Below, piece after piece: positions 43,965 to 55,789 of a stretch of DNA of 64,000 nucleotides. The DNA is taken from the NCBI GenBank assembly GCA_950295325.1, contig OX485808.1:39020527-39084526 (forward strand). Reading direction: 5' to 3'. The notes below the pieces were generated by a model. That model searched no databases. It was not told the DNA's origin and was given only the letters and a program-made list of their open reading frames with translations. Each line of letters opens with the position of its first letter. Within the stretch, counting starts at the first letter, position 1. Made by a program: the position numbers and the translations under genes. This stretch comes from Polytrichum commune (Eukaryota > Streptophyta > Polytrichopsida > Polytrichales > Polytrichaceae).

Positions 43965-46033
43965 TGTTAAGCATAACATTATGAATCACAAGAGACTTCA
44001 AATGGAATTGAGACAATTGCAAAGCAAAGACAGACCCTAACCCATCACCGGAATGAAGAGGAGCTAACACCGAACAGAAGCTCGAAAGCTTGGGAGCTCT
44101 CGGCCTCGGGCTTAGGAGAGCGGCCACGGGAATAGGCCCTCTTTCCCGCGGCTTTACAAGGAGGACGCACGGCTTTAGGAGCCGGTACCTACGGCTATAG
44201 GATCCCAGCGCATTAACCAAGGGGATTAAGTATTTAGCAAAGGGGATTAAGTACTTAGCACAAGGGAACTTTAAATTAGAAATACTTAGTAAGTATGAAG
44301 GACTTATAATAGGATTATAGGGGTATATTAGAATGTTGAGGATGTATGAATATCCGAAGAGACATAATTATGGAATATATTAGAATGTAGGATTTTGAGA
44401 ACATGATTATAAGAATTTTAGATTCTTATGATACATAGACACTATGAAGACATTAAGGATAATATAGGAATAGGGTACATTCTACGAGCATGTTCCAAGT
44501 ACCAAATATCGGAATTGATACAATCAAAGATTTGATTGACTATCAAGGAGAATATAGTGAAATCTTGGTAGTGAGGACATTAGTATAGCAAAATGGTTGT
44601 AACCGTTTATGATAGATAGAATCTACATATTTTGAAGATAGTTAGTTATCTAGAAAAATAGTGATAACAACCACTATTATTATGGATTCAAGGATAGGAA
44701 GAAAAAAACTATATAAGGGAAACAAATTAGGAGACCTACACCTCATTTTATACACAACGAAGTTATCTTAAATTTGAGTGTCAAGAATCACTTGAAGCTT
44801 TTGTAACTCTCCTCTCGAGGAACCTTTGCAATACATTTATCTTTTCTACAAATGTGTGTGACCTTTCTACCTCTCTCTCAAATTGTCTTACAAAGTTTGT
44901 CAAGCAGTACTTGGAACTTGAGTGATTGAGCAACCGAGAGTAGAGTAGATTGAGTAGACTCTTTTGAGAAAGAACTCAAAAGATAGTGCGAGGGTGAGAA
45001 CAAAGCGCTCAAGACAAATTGGAGAATCAATGGGACTTTGAGAGAGATTGAATTGAGAAAGCGATTGTTAAACTTGAGTGAAAGAAACAAGATTATCTCT
45101 CAAAGCGGAACTTATCATTGATCTCCTCAAAAGGGAATTATAAATATACATGTGATTGAATGATTGAAGAATTATATGCATGTTTAAAGCAAAACCACTT
45201 AACGATTACAAACTCCTTCAAAAGATGAGGAGCTTATTATTGAAAACTACATAATTGACTTATAAGTATTATACTACATATTGATTGTTGAACTTGTGAT
45301 TGACAAGAATGATGAAGACATTAATTCACATCAAAGTTTGAATACATATGAATGAAGTAATATTGATATAAGATAATCTACTTACTACAATTGTTATTGA
45401 AGCTTCTTACTTTAAGATTCTTTGTGAGTTGTTGGATGTCATTACAATTTGAAGGATTATCTATTCAAGAAAAGATCTCTCTCTCTCTTGAGCAAAACTC
45501 AAGAGAGATAGGTTTACTTCTCGTCATCAAGAAACACTTTGAAGTTAAACGTGACATTGCAAAACAATCAATGATGTGTTCATGAAATTATAACCACTAT
45601 ATATATACATGTCAAGTTACAATATTATAAGTAGTAACACTTGAGCTTAAAAAGGAAGACTCAAGAATATTAGATCTTCCTCATCGTTATAAGATTATTA
45701 TCAATTGTGTAATTGATGTGTATGAACTACAAAACTTAATGATTCATAGAACTTATTGAAACTATATGCTATTGTTACACCTCTTGAAGCTTTCTTAAAT
45801 CTAAAGGTTCTTATTGTCAATGATGCCTTACATTGAGAACAAGAACTAAGATAATGAGATTGTGTTCACTCCGATAATATATTCATACCATAAGGAGAAG
45901 AGAGGAGTTATTAAATTGAGGACCGAACATATTAATGAGGCACGGTAGTTCTCAAGCGAATATAAATTTACGTGATGAGCATCGTGAGTCTTCTTAGCTA
46001 ATTTTGCAAAGGAACGACCCACGGCGTCCATCA
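43965..46033 (+). repeat. 3' LTR (2069 bp)
   Basis: Near-identical to the 5' LTR along its length, with a single 48-bp unit near 43999-44048. Ends CCATCA before GGAAG. Confidence 0.96.
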
Positions 46034-48764
46034 GGAAGAAAGATGGGAAGAGGGCATATGTCACATCACGCACGACCTCCCAGAGTAGACCGACAAAAAA
46101 ATCCCAGATTCTCAATAATAATAGCATCCAACAACTATCAGCTAGTGAGTGTTGTGATAGGGAGTGCACTAGATATTTTCCCAGGGAAGAGGCACTTGCG
46201 CTACGAACTGAGTTTTACACTTGTTCTCCACGGATGAGACATGCTAAACAACTCGAGGTCCATGGCCAATTACATGTACTACCTGGATGCTCAACGAAGG
46301 TCGTTACCTTGTGTGGTCGCAATGTGTGTGAAAAAGCATGGAGACACATATTTGCCGTCTCCAAAACGACGTTCTATAGGAACCGTTCAGAATTCAAGAG
46401 CGGTATGCGTCCACGCGATCATGGGAACCTAAACATGAAACGGAATCGAATATCCACCCAACAAGCTACTGCAACACTTTACACTTTATTGGAAGACAAA
46501 GCAGATATGATGCCTCACAAGGCTCGTACATTGCCAAATGGCACACGTGTTGTTGAAATGGTATTGCCTCGCGGAACAAAATGGAAGAAGTTTTTGGTTA
46601 CAATCAATGAGGTAAACATTCGATATGACCCAATTATCCGCTTTGTATGTGTCGGTCAACCACGAGGTATGTTTGTGGGTATTTAATAGACACGAATGGG
46701 TAATCATTAACATATCATATATGATATGGATTGAGAAGCATGTGAAGTATTATTAATGTTAAGTTATTTCTATATGTGCAGGTTAATGAGAAATGTGGTG
46801 TGCTCCCAATCTCTCTTTCAACTTTGAGCAAAATTCGGAATACCTACTTTAAGCACTACATAAAGAAGAGGGTTGGTGACAATTTTGCTCGTTGTGGGAA
46901 GTGTGATTCGTTTTCCGCGATTATACTTCAACATGTGAAAGGTTCAACTGCACACACATGGTTTTCGAAACAATTGGAGAAGCACCAAGCGCAGCAAGAA
47001 TCAGCTCGCAATGCATACCGTTGCATGAGGGCTCTTTCAATTGAGCATCCCCGAAAGGTGTTGACGATTATTCACGACAAAATGGATCATGGTAAAACCG
47101 CATCTCCTTGCTTTGCCTCCAAGAACAAAGATACCGATATGTTTACAAAGCTACCACTTTCTGTAACAGGCATGATGGCACATGGACATGGAGATGAGAG
47201 ATATGCCCACTATGCACTGGACATGTACCCTAGAGATTGCAACCATACTGTAGGGTCATTCGCGAGACTTCTACGTGATTTGGAGGAACCACCAATGTCA
47301 TCATCCCGGAGTCTTTTTCATGGTGTTGGGCGGTCACCTCTTTATCGTGCTGTTATTCATGGGAGCGAAATATGTTTGCAAGGGTTATGAGCCCCACCCA
47401 CGGAGCCCATACCGGCAATTCCTCTTCCACCCATTCTGCACGTTCAGCTTGATAATTGCTGGAAGGACAACAAGTGTAAGTTCGTAAAGGCATTCTGGTC
47501 TATGCTCACGGCGAAAGAAATATTCACGGAGGTACATGTGTTTTATCTATTGGTTGGCCACACCCATGACGACATCGATGCATCATTTGGAAGATGGAGT
47601 ATGGACCTGCGCGAACACGACTACCCCACTATCCCCCTTCTCATGAAATTATACATGGATATGGAAAAGGTTCCTGTCATTTCACACATGATAGAGGAAC
47701 TTCCAGATTGGAGATCATACGTTAGTGAGCATATCCCAAGTGGTAAGGAGAAACTCATTGGGCACACAAAGGCTCAACAGTTCAAATTCTATGTCTGAGA
47801 TGATGGTTGGCCTGTTATGCAATACAAAGTGCTTAGCACGCATGAGGAGTGGTTGCCCAAAGACGGTGTGAAGATGTGGAAATCCAATATAAAAAGGGAG
47901 CCCTGTCTTCCATCCGGGGACCCCTTTCCTGCACCACCGCGCGGTATGGCAAAACTGGAGGAAGTGGTTGTGGGACTGCAAGGGTTCATTGACTATTGGC
48001 AATCAATATGTGACCATGACACGACAGGAGCATATATGGGTTCACACATGCATATTTTGTAGTACTGGATAGGGGTGAAGGAGGCATTAGAGACACCTCT
48101 CAGAAACGTATACACTGCTGGGCATGCATTATGGGAGGGATTCTGGCCACGGAGTAGGGTCGAAGCAGATGCACATCCATTCATGCAGAATGGAGAGCTT
48201 CGGGAAGAGCACCAACCGGACGACCATTATGTTGGTCCAGCAAACCTTCGTCCTGCAGCTGCTTTCCGCATTGCGGATAATGTGCATGAGGGGCATATGC
48301 TAATATTGCGTCCCCAAGAACAAGATATAGGTAGACCCATTTGGGTTTGTCGTGCTTTGTCTGGACCCAACTTGGCGGTCACGGGAGAGCATCCACGTCA
48401 AATACTTGTACAATGGTTCACTCCCACTTCAACCGCCAGAGACCTATCAAAGAAATGGAATGGCTGGGACTCAAATCCTAACTTCAAGTGGAAACGTGAT
48501 TTGAAGTACTCCGTTCCCGACTGGCAGCCAATCGATTGCATTTTGGCAGCTTGGCCTCTGCCAGAACATGAAGATGTGGAGCCCTTAAAGGTTACAATCC
48601 CAATAGAGCAAATTGGATTTGCCAAAGATAATCTTCGACGTTGTTCAACAACTGAGCGTGGGAACAGGGTGGGTGGGGTGGACGTCGAGGAGCCTAGTGG
48701 GCAACAGGGAGGCCGTGGACATGGAACTGGTAGACGTAAGTCTGGGGGACGCGCATCCCGGTGA
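46034..48764 (+). pseudogene. DUF7869-type transposase-like gene, 3' part, three in-frame stops
   Basis: The first exon is open from the insertion site to 46666 (GAG|GTATGT). It has a Cys-rich segment (SECCDRECTRYFPREE) and GRNVCEKAWRHIFAVSKTTFYRN, typical of the N-terminal part of this family. The second exon starts after TGTGCAG (46782) and stays in one frame to 48764 except for TGA 47388, TGA 47796 and TAG 48060. The RNase H-like residues are HDKMDHGKTASP, QLDNCWKDNK and LVGHTHDDIDASFGRW, matching the D, DN..NK and GHTH..D patterns of DUF7869. The C-terminal region has WVCRALSGPN and LVQWFTPT. The phase at 46666/46782 does not join cleanly, another sign of decay or of a different junction. 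Confidence 0.6.
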
Positions 48765-49144
48765 TCAAAGACACCGGAATCCAAGGGCATACGGAATTAG
48801 AGGAACAAGTGTGAAGATCCTAGTGTTTTGTGGTAGGTGATAGGGCGGTCCTTTTTGAACCGAACGAAAGATTTATTTGTTGATACTTGCAATATTGCTA
48901 TATGTGCACATTGCAACCAATGACATACCTCCATGTGTGGTGTACACGCATTAATGTAATGTATACAAACCACAATGTAGGGCTTTTGAACATTAATTTC
49001 CTCGCATTTTCGAGAATGTGTCATGCCCCAAGCTACATATGTGCTGTGTAATGTTGTACTTTGCCAACTAATAATGAATATTGTGAGTATTGTGTGTAAG
49101 CGGTGTACAATAGTCAACGTTATGTCCCAAACACGGGCATTTGT

Positions 49145-49325
49145 ACGAAGAAGTTCCCGATGAACGTTCCCACGTTCATCACGTTCCCAACTGAGTTCAC
49201 ACACACGTTCCCATGTTCCCATGGAAGTTCCCATAAATGTTCCCATAAATGTTCCCATGTTCCCACTCAAGTTCCCATGAACGTTCCCGGGGTCCAGATG
49301 GCGTTCACATACACGTTCCCACGTT
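49145..49325. repeat. GTTCCCA-type minisatellite
   Basis: ACGTTCCCATG, AAGTTCCCATAAATG and similar units repeat about 15 times. The flanks 48765-49145 and 49325-49420 show nothing else. Confidence 0.85.
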
Positions 49326-49419
49326 GAATTTTGGTCAAACTTCACGTGTTTTGCAATTTTGGGACTCCCAAAAGTCCCATAATGTTTAATATCATGTTCA
49401 TGATACTTGGCATTCAACT

Positions 49420-50005
49420 AGTGCACTTACCAATATCTTGGCGTGATTATGTTGAATACTATTATGAGGTGCATGCCTATGTTACATTATGGTCTACCAA
49501 TTGACTAAAGTGTACACAATGACACTTGGCATTAGTGTGCTCAAGAATATCCCCCTCTTGCATACTAAAATGCAAACACATGACACTTGCCATTAGTGCG
49601 CTCAAAACTATCAACCCCATGCATGCTAATATGCAAGACTATCATCTAACATATCCTAATGTGCTACTCCAAAATGTCATAATGTAGATATTTGTCACTT
49701 AAAGAAGCTACTTGTGTTGACGAATGGAATCATATGGGCAATTAGGGTGCACGACACTTTGAGACCTCTAGGCATCTAGTGTAGGCCCTTCGCAAATAGT
49801 GTACATGACACTAAATACCATGAATGGTGTATTGACCATACTCATGACGGGATATTAGTAAGTGCATTTGGACGCCAAGTGTCCTAAGGTAACAATATAG
49901 ATGAAGTTGTTGCTCATAACTTAGCATACGCCTCGAAATGGAGTAAGTGGCATTATTACGCATATGACACTTAAATACCTCAACGGTGAAGTCCCAGAGG
50001 GCCTG
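49420..50005. repeat. interspersed repeat R1, copy 1
   Basis: Diverged match to 55790-56250, same orientation: TGACACTTG.CATTAGTGTGC, CCTCTTGCATA, and GTGTTGACAAATAGTGTCAT-like blocks occur in the same order. No ORF, unknown family. Confidence 0.6.
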
Positions 50006-50013
50006 ATCACACT

Positions 50014-51107
50014 CAGTGCTCAAAATTGAAGCCCTCATATGAATTTCATTTTGAAGGGCTCTGAAATTTCAACATTGCAATTGAAGGGCATATCTAAATC
50101 TAGGACGTCAATGGAAAAATTTAAAAGAAATATTAAAATTATATTAAAATTATGCATGATTTGCATGGTACATGCTTCTAGTACAATGAAATAATGGAGA
50201 ATCAACTATCTAACTCCACCTCTTGAAGTGACAATGCCCTACACTTGTTGGTTACTGTAGCGGTTTTCCAAGTGTCAAAAATGCCATTCCAATCCATGAA
50301 TTCAACTCCCAAACTGTTTAGGCTAACCCTCGTCAATGCATCAAGTGTGTCAAGGTTTAGGAATGTTCTCCTTTCGCTCTTAACCCAATTCTGCTTTGAA
50401 AAACCACGCTCACAAACAACAGTGCTAGTAGGGATCACAAGTATGGCTTGATAGCGACATTAGGGTTGGCCAATTGATCTTAAACTCTTGGTCACGGCCA
50501 CAAAAAACCCAATCTTCATGCATACTTCGGTGTTGACAAGCTGAAGATAACATCTCCACAAATTCGAGCAACTCCGCATTGGCTTGATCAACAAGAACAG
50601 AGCTCCACTTGAAATGTGTCACCAACCGGTTCAACCATTGCTCAGTTAAAGTGCCTCGATCCAATGCATCCATGGGATAGTGTTTTGGGCTGAAAAGCCT
50701 GGCCGCATTAAAAATGGGCAAGTCGGGGTAGCGATCATTTAGTGAGTCAATAACCTTTTGGACGTATAGTCTACCAAGGGTGATGCAATCCTCCAACGAG
50801 CCCCCTCCATCACACCCGGGCATAGAGTCATAGTGCAAAGTATGCACTTTCTCACAACCAAACCTATCAACATACAATTCCCATCTGGATTTGAGATCTG
50901 GAGCCCAAAGTTAGACAGCCGGAGTTAAACGGCTACTTGAGATGATGAACAATACTTGAAGGGTACTTCAAGTACTTATCCAACACTTCAAGTGAAGGGA
51001 GCACTTAGACATGAGGATTATGTTTTGAAGGGCTGTTTTCCTTGAGGTATTTTTTGAAGTCCCAAAACCCATTTGAAGGGCACTAAAGACTTCAATTTTG
51101 AGCACTG
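50014..51107 (-). mobile_element. non-autonomous hAT element, 1094 bp
   Basis: The ends CAGTGCTCAAAATTGAAG and the reverse complement AGCACTG at 51107 face each other. ATCACACT flanks both sides (50006-50013, 51108-51115), the 8-bp target duplication of hAT elements. Subterminal GAAGGGC motifs repeat. It contains only the C-terminal part of a transposase. Confidence 0.93.
50202..50877 (-). pseudogene. hAT transposase C-terminal fragment, frameshifted
   Basis: Two open stretches (50877-50425 and 50438-50202). The second has VIPTSTVVCERGFSKQNWVKS...RTFLNLDTLDALTRVS, the hAT C-terminal dimerisation motif. The chain YQAILVIPTST crosses from one frame to the other, which shows a one-base frameshift near 50448. 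Upstream catalytic parts are missing, so it cannot be a full transposase. Confidence 0.85.
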
Positions 51108-51115
51108 ATCACACT

Positions 51116-52217
51116 GACCAATTCTGGCATCATTTGTTAGCATCTCCAACTGTAAGAGTGTGAAATATGGTGGGCCAATATCTATTTTTGAACATAATCC
51201 CCAGCAATTTCAAGGCTAGGACCGGACGGAAAGTTTGCTATGATCAGGCCCTGAACTGGTTCACATTCCGGGCTTCAGGGTTGTCCCCGAGAGCTTGAAT
51301 CGGAGACGCAAGGAGAGGATTGGCATCTTTCTAGTCCATTGATTAGCTCCTGCGCTCTCAAACCGAGGCTCTTTCGTCGTATACTCTGTAACATATAAGT
51401 ATATGTTGGAGTGCTCAGCGGAGGTGTTCCTGTGGTCGCTTGCTTTGTGGAGCAACTTCAAGACTGATGGATGTTTAGATCCCCTTCAGATCCACCTCGG
51501 GTCGCGCTTCTGGTGTGTTCGTTCTTCCGTTTTAGTTTATTGCCACGTAACAGGGCCTGTAATTGTAAGTGGAAATCTCATCTTGCCTTTTTGTGATTAT
51601 AGTGTCAAAGCAAGGTGAATGACAAAAGATTCCAAGTAAAGATTCTCAAGACAAGGAGACTTTCAAGCTTATACTCGAGGTTACATCCTAGTACGGAGTT
51701 ATAGTAGTAGAGACATAGTTTGAAAATAACTGATCACTTGGCAACAAGTTCTCCTCCAGATTCAAGTCACTGTCTCCCTAACAAGACTTCAGCTTGCAAA
51801 ACACCTTGGGTAGGTTCTGAAGCCTACTTTTACGCATGTCTGTGTAGTGCAACTCTCAAAATAAGACACCAACGATAAGTGAAAGGTATGTGAAACCTCT
51901 TTACACCTCGACTTCAATGAAATCAGGGGAATCTCTTCGGCTGCAATTGTTGTGGATTTATTTTGTGAACAGATTTTTTTGGGACTGTTTTACCCCGAAT
52001 GCCACCGTTCAAGGCAGTCAAGTGGCCATGGCCTTACAATCTGAAGTGTTTTATACCTCAAATTTCTAGGAGAATAATCAACTTGGACGGTTGCACTTTA
52101 TGGTTAGTAAATCTGACACCCATAACTAATATTCCCTCGTTGACGTTATCATTGTTGGGCACAGGTTGTGGAGAGATTCTCAGTCCATCGTGACTTGGTG
52201 AGTTGTTGTTTAGAATC
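51116..52217. other. upstream region of the first kinase gene
   Basis: No coding frame I can support. It probably holds the promoter, 5' leader and perhaps a leader intron, but no element is sure. Confidence 0.4.
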
Positions 52218-53825
52218 ATGACTGCACTCAGATCTTCACCTGCCTGGATAGGCCGCATACTCAAAACGCCCTGGAAAACGGATTCTCACCAAGAGACGCC
52301 TAAGAGGTATTTACAGCTTGTGGAACAATGCTTGCATCAAGTGCAAGGGGTGACTTCTGAAGGCTCAAATGTGAAAGTCCATCACGAGCAGTGCAGATAC
52401 CTAGTCCATAAACTGGAGATGGTGGTGACGTTGATAAGGAGCAAGGGTTTAGACACTACACTACCTTCCTCGTCTCTTAGGTATGCAAGAGAGTTCCTCA
52501 AAGTTTGTAAACTCCTCTATCAGTTGGTGAACGAGATGGAGAGGTTCATCCTGAACTGTTGCAAAGATGAGTGGATACAAAGTGTCATGATTCTAACTGA
52601 TGTGTCTAAGCATGTGGCTACGGGAGCATTTCAATTGGAATTACTCATGCTACGTTTGCACAAGATTTTGGGAAGTGCATCACCTACCCTAGAACGGACT
52701 GAACTTGAGAGCCAACACGCAGATGAATTCAATAAAGTGCAAGCAACAGCTTCTGTCGATCGAGGCATTCTGGTGAAGAGATTGGAAAAGGTGATACACG
52801 ACTCAAACAGTCCGAAGAATGAACAATGTTGTCTTGCTACATATGTACTTCAAAGATTGGAGTTCCAACAAGCCCAGGCTGAGTCACGCCATTGGGAAGT
52901 GGAGTGTGGAAGTCTTCAACGCAAGGAGACATTGGCAAAAGGTACCATGGGTACTCTGGTGCAGAAAACAACTTGGCTGGGAGCTGAAATGGCTGCGAAG
53001 ACTTTCTTTGGAGAGGAGCTCTATCCCATTTTCCTGCATGAAGTCTCGATTTTACAGCGTTTATCACACTCTAATATTGTGCCATTGCTTTGTTATACGA
53101 CAAACAAACGTGAGAATTCCATTGTTATGGAGTTGATGGATAGTGACCTTCATTTTCTGATTCAAGAAAGATTCCAGTCGGGTAGCAGTTGCAAGGTTCC
53201 ATTCACCTTGGAGGAGTCTGTTGACATCATGCTTCAGGTCGCTGAAGCCATGAAGCACATCCATGAGAAGAGAATTTTGCACAGAGATCTGAAATCACAT
53301 AACATTCTAGTCAAGTATGTGAAGGGAAAAGGAGTTGTCCATGTGAAAGTGGCTGATTTTGGGATCTCCAAGGAACAGGAGTACAGCAGCACATTTTCGT
53401 GTCAGTCTTTGAATAAGGGTTCAACCAGATGGATGGCCCCAGAAATGATTGCGGTTCCGCGACAACCACAATCTAGCTCAGGCAGTGTGGAGGTGCTCAA
53501 GTATCCATTCAAGAGCGACATTTATAGCTTTGGGATGCTTTGTTATGAGATTTTGACCGGAAACGATCCATTTTGGGAAATTGATAGTCTTTCGCAAGTG
53601 AAAAGGAAGGTTTTGCGTGGTGAACATCCTTGGTTACCTGATATGTGTCCTGGGGACCTGAAGACCTTGATTATGAGATGCTGGGAATTCGAGGCTAGTG
53701 CACGGCCATCATTCGTGGAAATATGTAAAGAGTTGCAGTATTTACATTGGCGCATTTTTCTAGGTATGTTGCATTGCTTTCTAGTAGCAAATAGTGACAC
53801 AGTTGTGTACTTTGTATCTTCGTGA
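52218..53825 (+). CDS. Raf/MLK-like protein kinase with helical N-terminal domain
   Basis: 535 codons from ATG 52218 (MTALRSSPAWIGRI). Residues 1-220 are alpha-helical with a layout like the four-helix adaptor region seen before kinase domains of many non-seed plant kinases (an MLKL N-terminal / Cbl-adaptor-like bundle). The kinase domain starts near residue 238: loop KGTMGT (242), Lys 261 in AAKTF, HSNIVPLLCY, MELMDSDLHFL, HRDLKSHN (355-362), DFG (380) and MAPEM (406-410). It ends with SDIYSFGMLCYEILTG and RPSFVEICKEL. All catalytic residues are present. A GTATGT at 53764 just after the domain could be a splice donor, so the last 20 residues are uncertain. The next gene is a related kinase, suggesting a tandem duplication. 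Likely role: cytosolic signalling. Confidence 0.88.
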   Translation: MTALRSSPAWIGRILKTPWKTDSHQETPKRYLQLVEQCLHQVQGVTSEGSNVKVHHEQCRYLVHKLEMVVTLIRSKGLDTTLPSSSLRYAREFLKVCKLLYQLVNEMERFILNCCKDEWIQSVMILTDVSKHVATGAFQLELLMLRLHKILGSASPTLERTELESQHADEFNKVQATASVDRGILVKRLEKVIHDSNSPKNEQCCLATYVLQRLEFQQAQAESRHWEVECGSLQRKETLAKGTMGTLVQKTTWLGAEMAAKTFFGEELYPIFLHEVSILQRLSHSNIVPLLCYTTNKRENSIVMELMDSDLHFLIQERFQSGSSCKVPFTLEESVDIMLQVAEAMKHIHEKRILHRDLKSHNILVKYVKGKGVVHVKVADFGISKEQEYSSTFSCQSLNKGSTRWMAPEMIAVPRQPQSSSGSVEVLKYPFKSDIYSFGMLCYEILTGNDPFWEIDSLSQVKRKVLRGEHPWLPDMCPGDLKTLIMRCWEFEASARPSFVEICKELQYLHWRIFLGMLHCFLVANSDTVVYFVSS

Positions 53826-54289
53826 AATTTTTAGACTTTCCAAGGTGTGTTCTTAAGGGCATTGTACTTCCAAGTCTGTTAAGTTTAATACTAGGGCTCT
53901 CCAAGCTTAGAATACTTCGTCATGAACTAGGAGACATTAAAAATCGCTAACGATCCAAAGTTGACACAACTCCAAAGCAAGAAATATAATAGATCTATTT
54001 GAACTAAGTTTATAACATGTTTACCTACTTCATATTCCGAGATTTTTGGAAAAGTTGAATGAAGGTTCTTAGATTGCAGATACGAATTGCTTATTATCAG
54101 ATTTTACTCCTTTTTTTATTGTCAGAAGACTTGATATAGAATTCGAGTATTGAAAGAAACAACAACAAGAAAATCACCTCTCGAACACAACCTGGGTATA
54201 TTCCTATGAACAGAAGACTAAACTCTTCAAAGACGTGAAATACGTTACGATTTGCACCTGATAGAACCATATTTGAAAAGTGGATTGTC

Positions 54290-55594
54290 ATGTTGATATT
54301 AGGGTTTTTAGAGGAAGATCAGGAAAGAGGGAAAGAAACCACGAAGGAACCTTTTTACAGGAGAAGAAAGTACAGTCCTCTTTGCTGTAGGGGTTACAGG
54401 CTTGAGGAGATGGCAGTCAAAAAAGAGGAGGATGGTCGAGAAGGGTTTTCTTCTTATTCAGGACCCGCATCAGATCTCTACGCATCTCTACATCTCGACA
54501 TCTCTACACATCTCTGCATTTGCTTTACGGGCAGACACAGATTTGAGATGGTAGGCCAAAAAGCGCAGGGTGGCCCAGAAATGTATGATTTGCATTCAGG
54601 ATCCAGATTTGGTCATTTCGGGGGCGATGTCATGGCAATGAGTTTGAAGGAGGACATTTCGAACTTGAAATTGAAGAGACGGTTGGGGCGAGGTGGATCT
54701 AATAATGCCGATGTGTTCTTATCGACCTGGCATCATTACTCAAATGTCCAAAATGTTGCACAAAAGATGTTTCCTGTGAGATCCATTGGTAATGGAAGCT
54801 TCAAAAATGAAGTCTCAATCATGGCAAAGTTGAATCATCCCAACATTGTTCGGTTACTATGCTATGCAGAAGATCGACGCACACAGTCCATTGTCATGGA
54901 GCTGATGGATGGAGATCTCAATGATCTGTTAAAAAGAAGGTTAGCTGAAGATACAATCCGTGAAGTCCCGTTCTCTATGAATGTAGCAGTTGATATGATG
55001 CTTCAAATAGCAGCAGCTATGAATTACCTCCATCAGAACAATATAGTACACCAAGACTTAAAGTCAGACAACATTTTGTTCAAGGATGTAATGGAGGGCA
55101 CCTGGAAGATCAAGGTGGCAGATTTTGGGCTCTCCCAGGATCTAGGATCACACAACAATTTTCGACATTCTTCCAAGATGGTTCTATGTGAAAAAGATGT
55201 ATCAAAGGTGGCAACATACAGAGGAAACATTGGTACAATAAGATGGATGGCTCCAGAGCTAATGACCAGTACCCTTGGAAATGAAGATGAAGACGAAGAG
55301 GATACAAGTCATAATCTATACAAGAGTGATGTTTATAGCTTTGGAATGGTGTGTTCCGCAATCTTGACTGGACATGTGCCTTTCTCAGACATTCAAGATC
55401 CAAGTGAAGTGCAAATGAAGGTATTGGAGGGTGAGCGTCCCGTGTTACCAAACGAATGTAATCCCAAGCTAAAGGCTCTCATTGGAAGATGTTGGCATCC
55501 ACTAACTCCAGTGCGCCCTAGGTTTGTGAAAATCATTGAAGAGTTGGAAGGCATCTTATTGGAACAGCACAATGACCATTCATTGTGCACATAA
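54290..55594 (+). CDS. Raf/MLK-like protein kinase with HQD catalytic loop, no helical N-domain
   Basis: 434 codons from ATG 54290, 464 bp after the first kinase. The kinase domain begins near residue 127: GRGGSNNADV (about 133), VAQKMF, HPNIVRLLCY and MELMDGDLNDLL. It continues with HQDLKSDN (254-261), DFGLSQDL (278 on), GTIRWMAPEL (APE at 321-323), SDVYSFGMVCSAILTG and RPRFVKIIEEL. The HRD arginine is Q here, the other catalytic residues are kept, and the glycine loop is changed. The first 110 residues are low in predicted structure. A TTTACGGGCAG acceptor-like site near 54535 suggests that part of this may be a retained intron or leader, and M183-like internal starts are possible. TAA stop. 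Confidence 0.82.
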   Translation: MLILGFLEEDQERGKETTKEPFYRRRKYSPLCCRGYRLEEMAVKKEEDGREGFSSYSGPASDLYASLHLDISTHLCICFTGRHRFEMVGQKAQGGPEMYDLHSGSRFGHFGGDVMAMSLKEDISNLKLKRRLGRGGSNNADVFLSTWHHYSNVQNVAQKMFPVRSIGNGSFKNEVSIMAKLNHPNIVRLLCYAEDRRTQSIVMELMDGDLNDLLKRRLAEDTIREVPFSMNVAVDMMLQIAAAMNYLHQNNIVHQDLKSDNILFKDVMEGTWKIKVADFGLSQDLGSHNNFRHSSKMVLCEKDVSKVATYRGNIGTIRWMAPELMTSTLGNEDEDEEDTSHNLYKSDVYSFGMVCSAILTGHVPFSDIQDPSEVQMKVLEGERPVLPNECNPKLKALIGRCWHPLTPVRPRFVKIIEELEGILLEQHNDHSLCT

Positions 55595-55789
55595 TTCACG
55601 GCGAAACTGTCTATCCTTGTTTCCAATCTTAGGATGTGACTGCGCTCGTTTTGGAACCTCGGCTTTGACTTTTCCTTGGGAACTTGTGATGGTGTGTAGG
55701 CCCTGTTGGGCCCTTTTGATGTCTCGGAAGTCTACCCTGTTTGTAGTATTTAGTGTCAGTTACCCCATTGATGAGGCATATGCTAGGTT

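Larger units (their letters stand above)
28054..46033 (+). mobile_element. Ty3/gypsy LTR retrotransposon, 17,980 bp, with expanded integrase
   Basis: LTRs 28054-30218 and 43965-46033 start TGTTAAGCAT and end CCATCA. GGAAG flanks both sides (28049-28053, 46034-46038). A PBS follows the left LTR and a purine tract precedes the right one. The order gag-PR-RT-RH-IN is that of Ty3/gypsy. The LTRs look almost identical apart from a 48-bp repeat number difference, so the insertion is recent. Unusual parts: duplicated domain ORFs upstream of gag, five tandem integrase zinc-binding modules, a second GPY/F-like module, and a 766-codon ORF downstream of integrase. Confidence 0.97.

Noticed and set aside
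991-48062. Altered genetic code or stop readthrough to explain the in-frame stops
   Set aside because: Intact genes here (kinases, ORF3) use TGA or TAA as ordinary ends, and the stops lie only in mobile or decayed genes.
52837-53282. Antisense frames in the kinase gene
   Set aside because: Shadows of the kinase reading frame.
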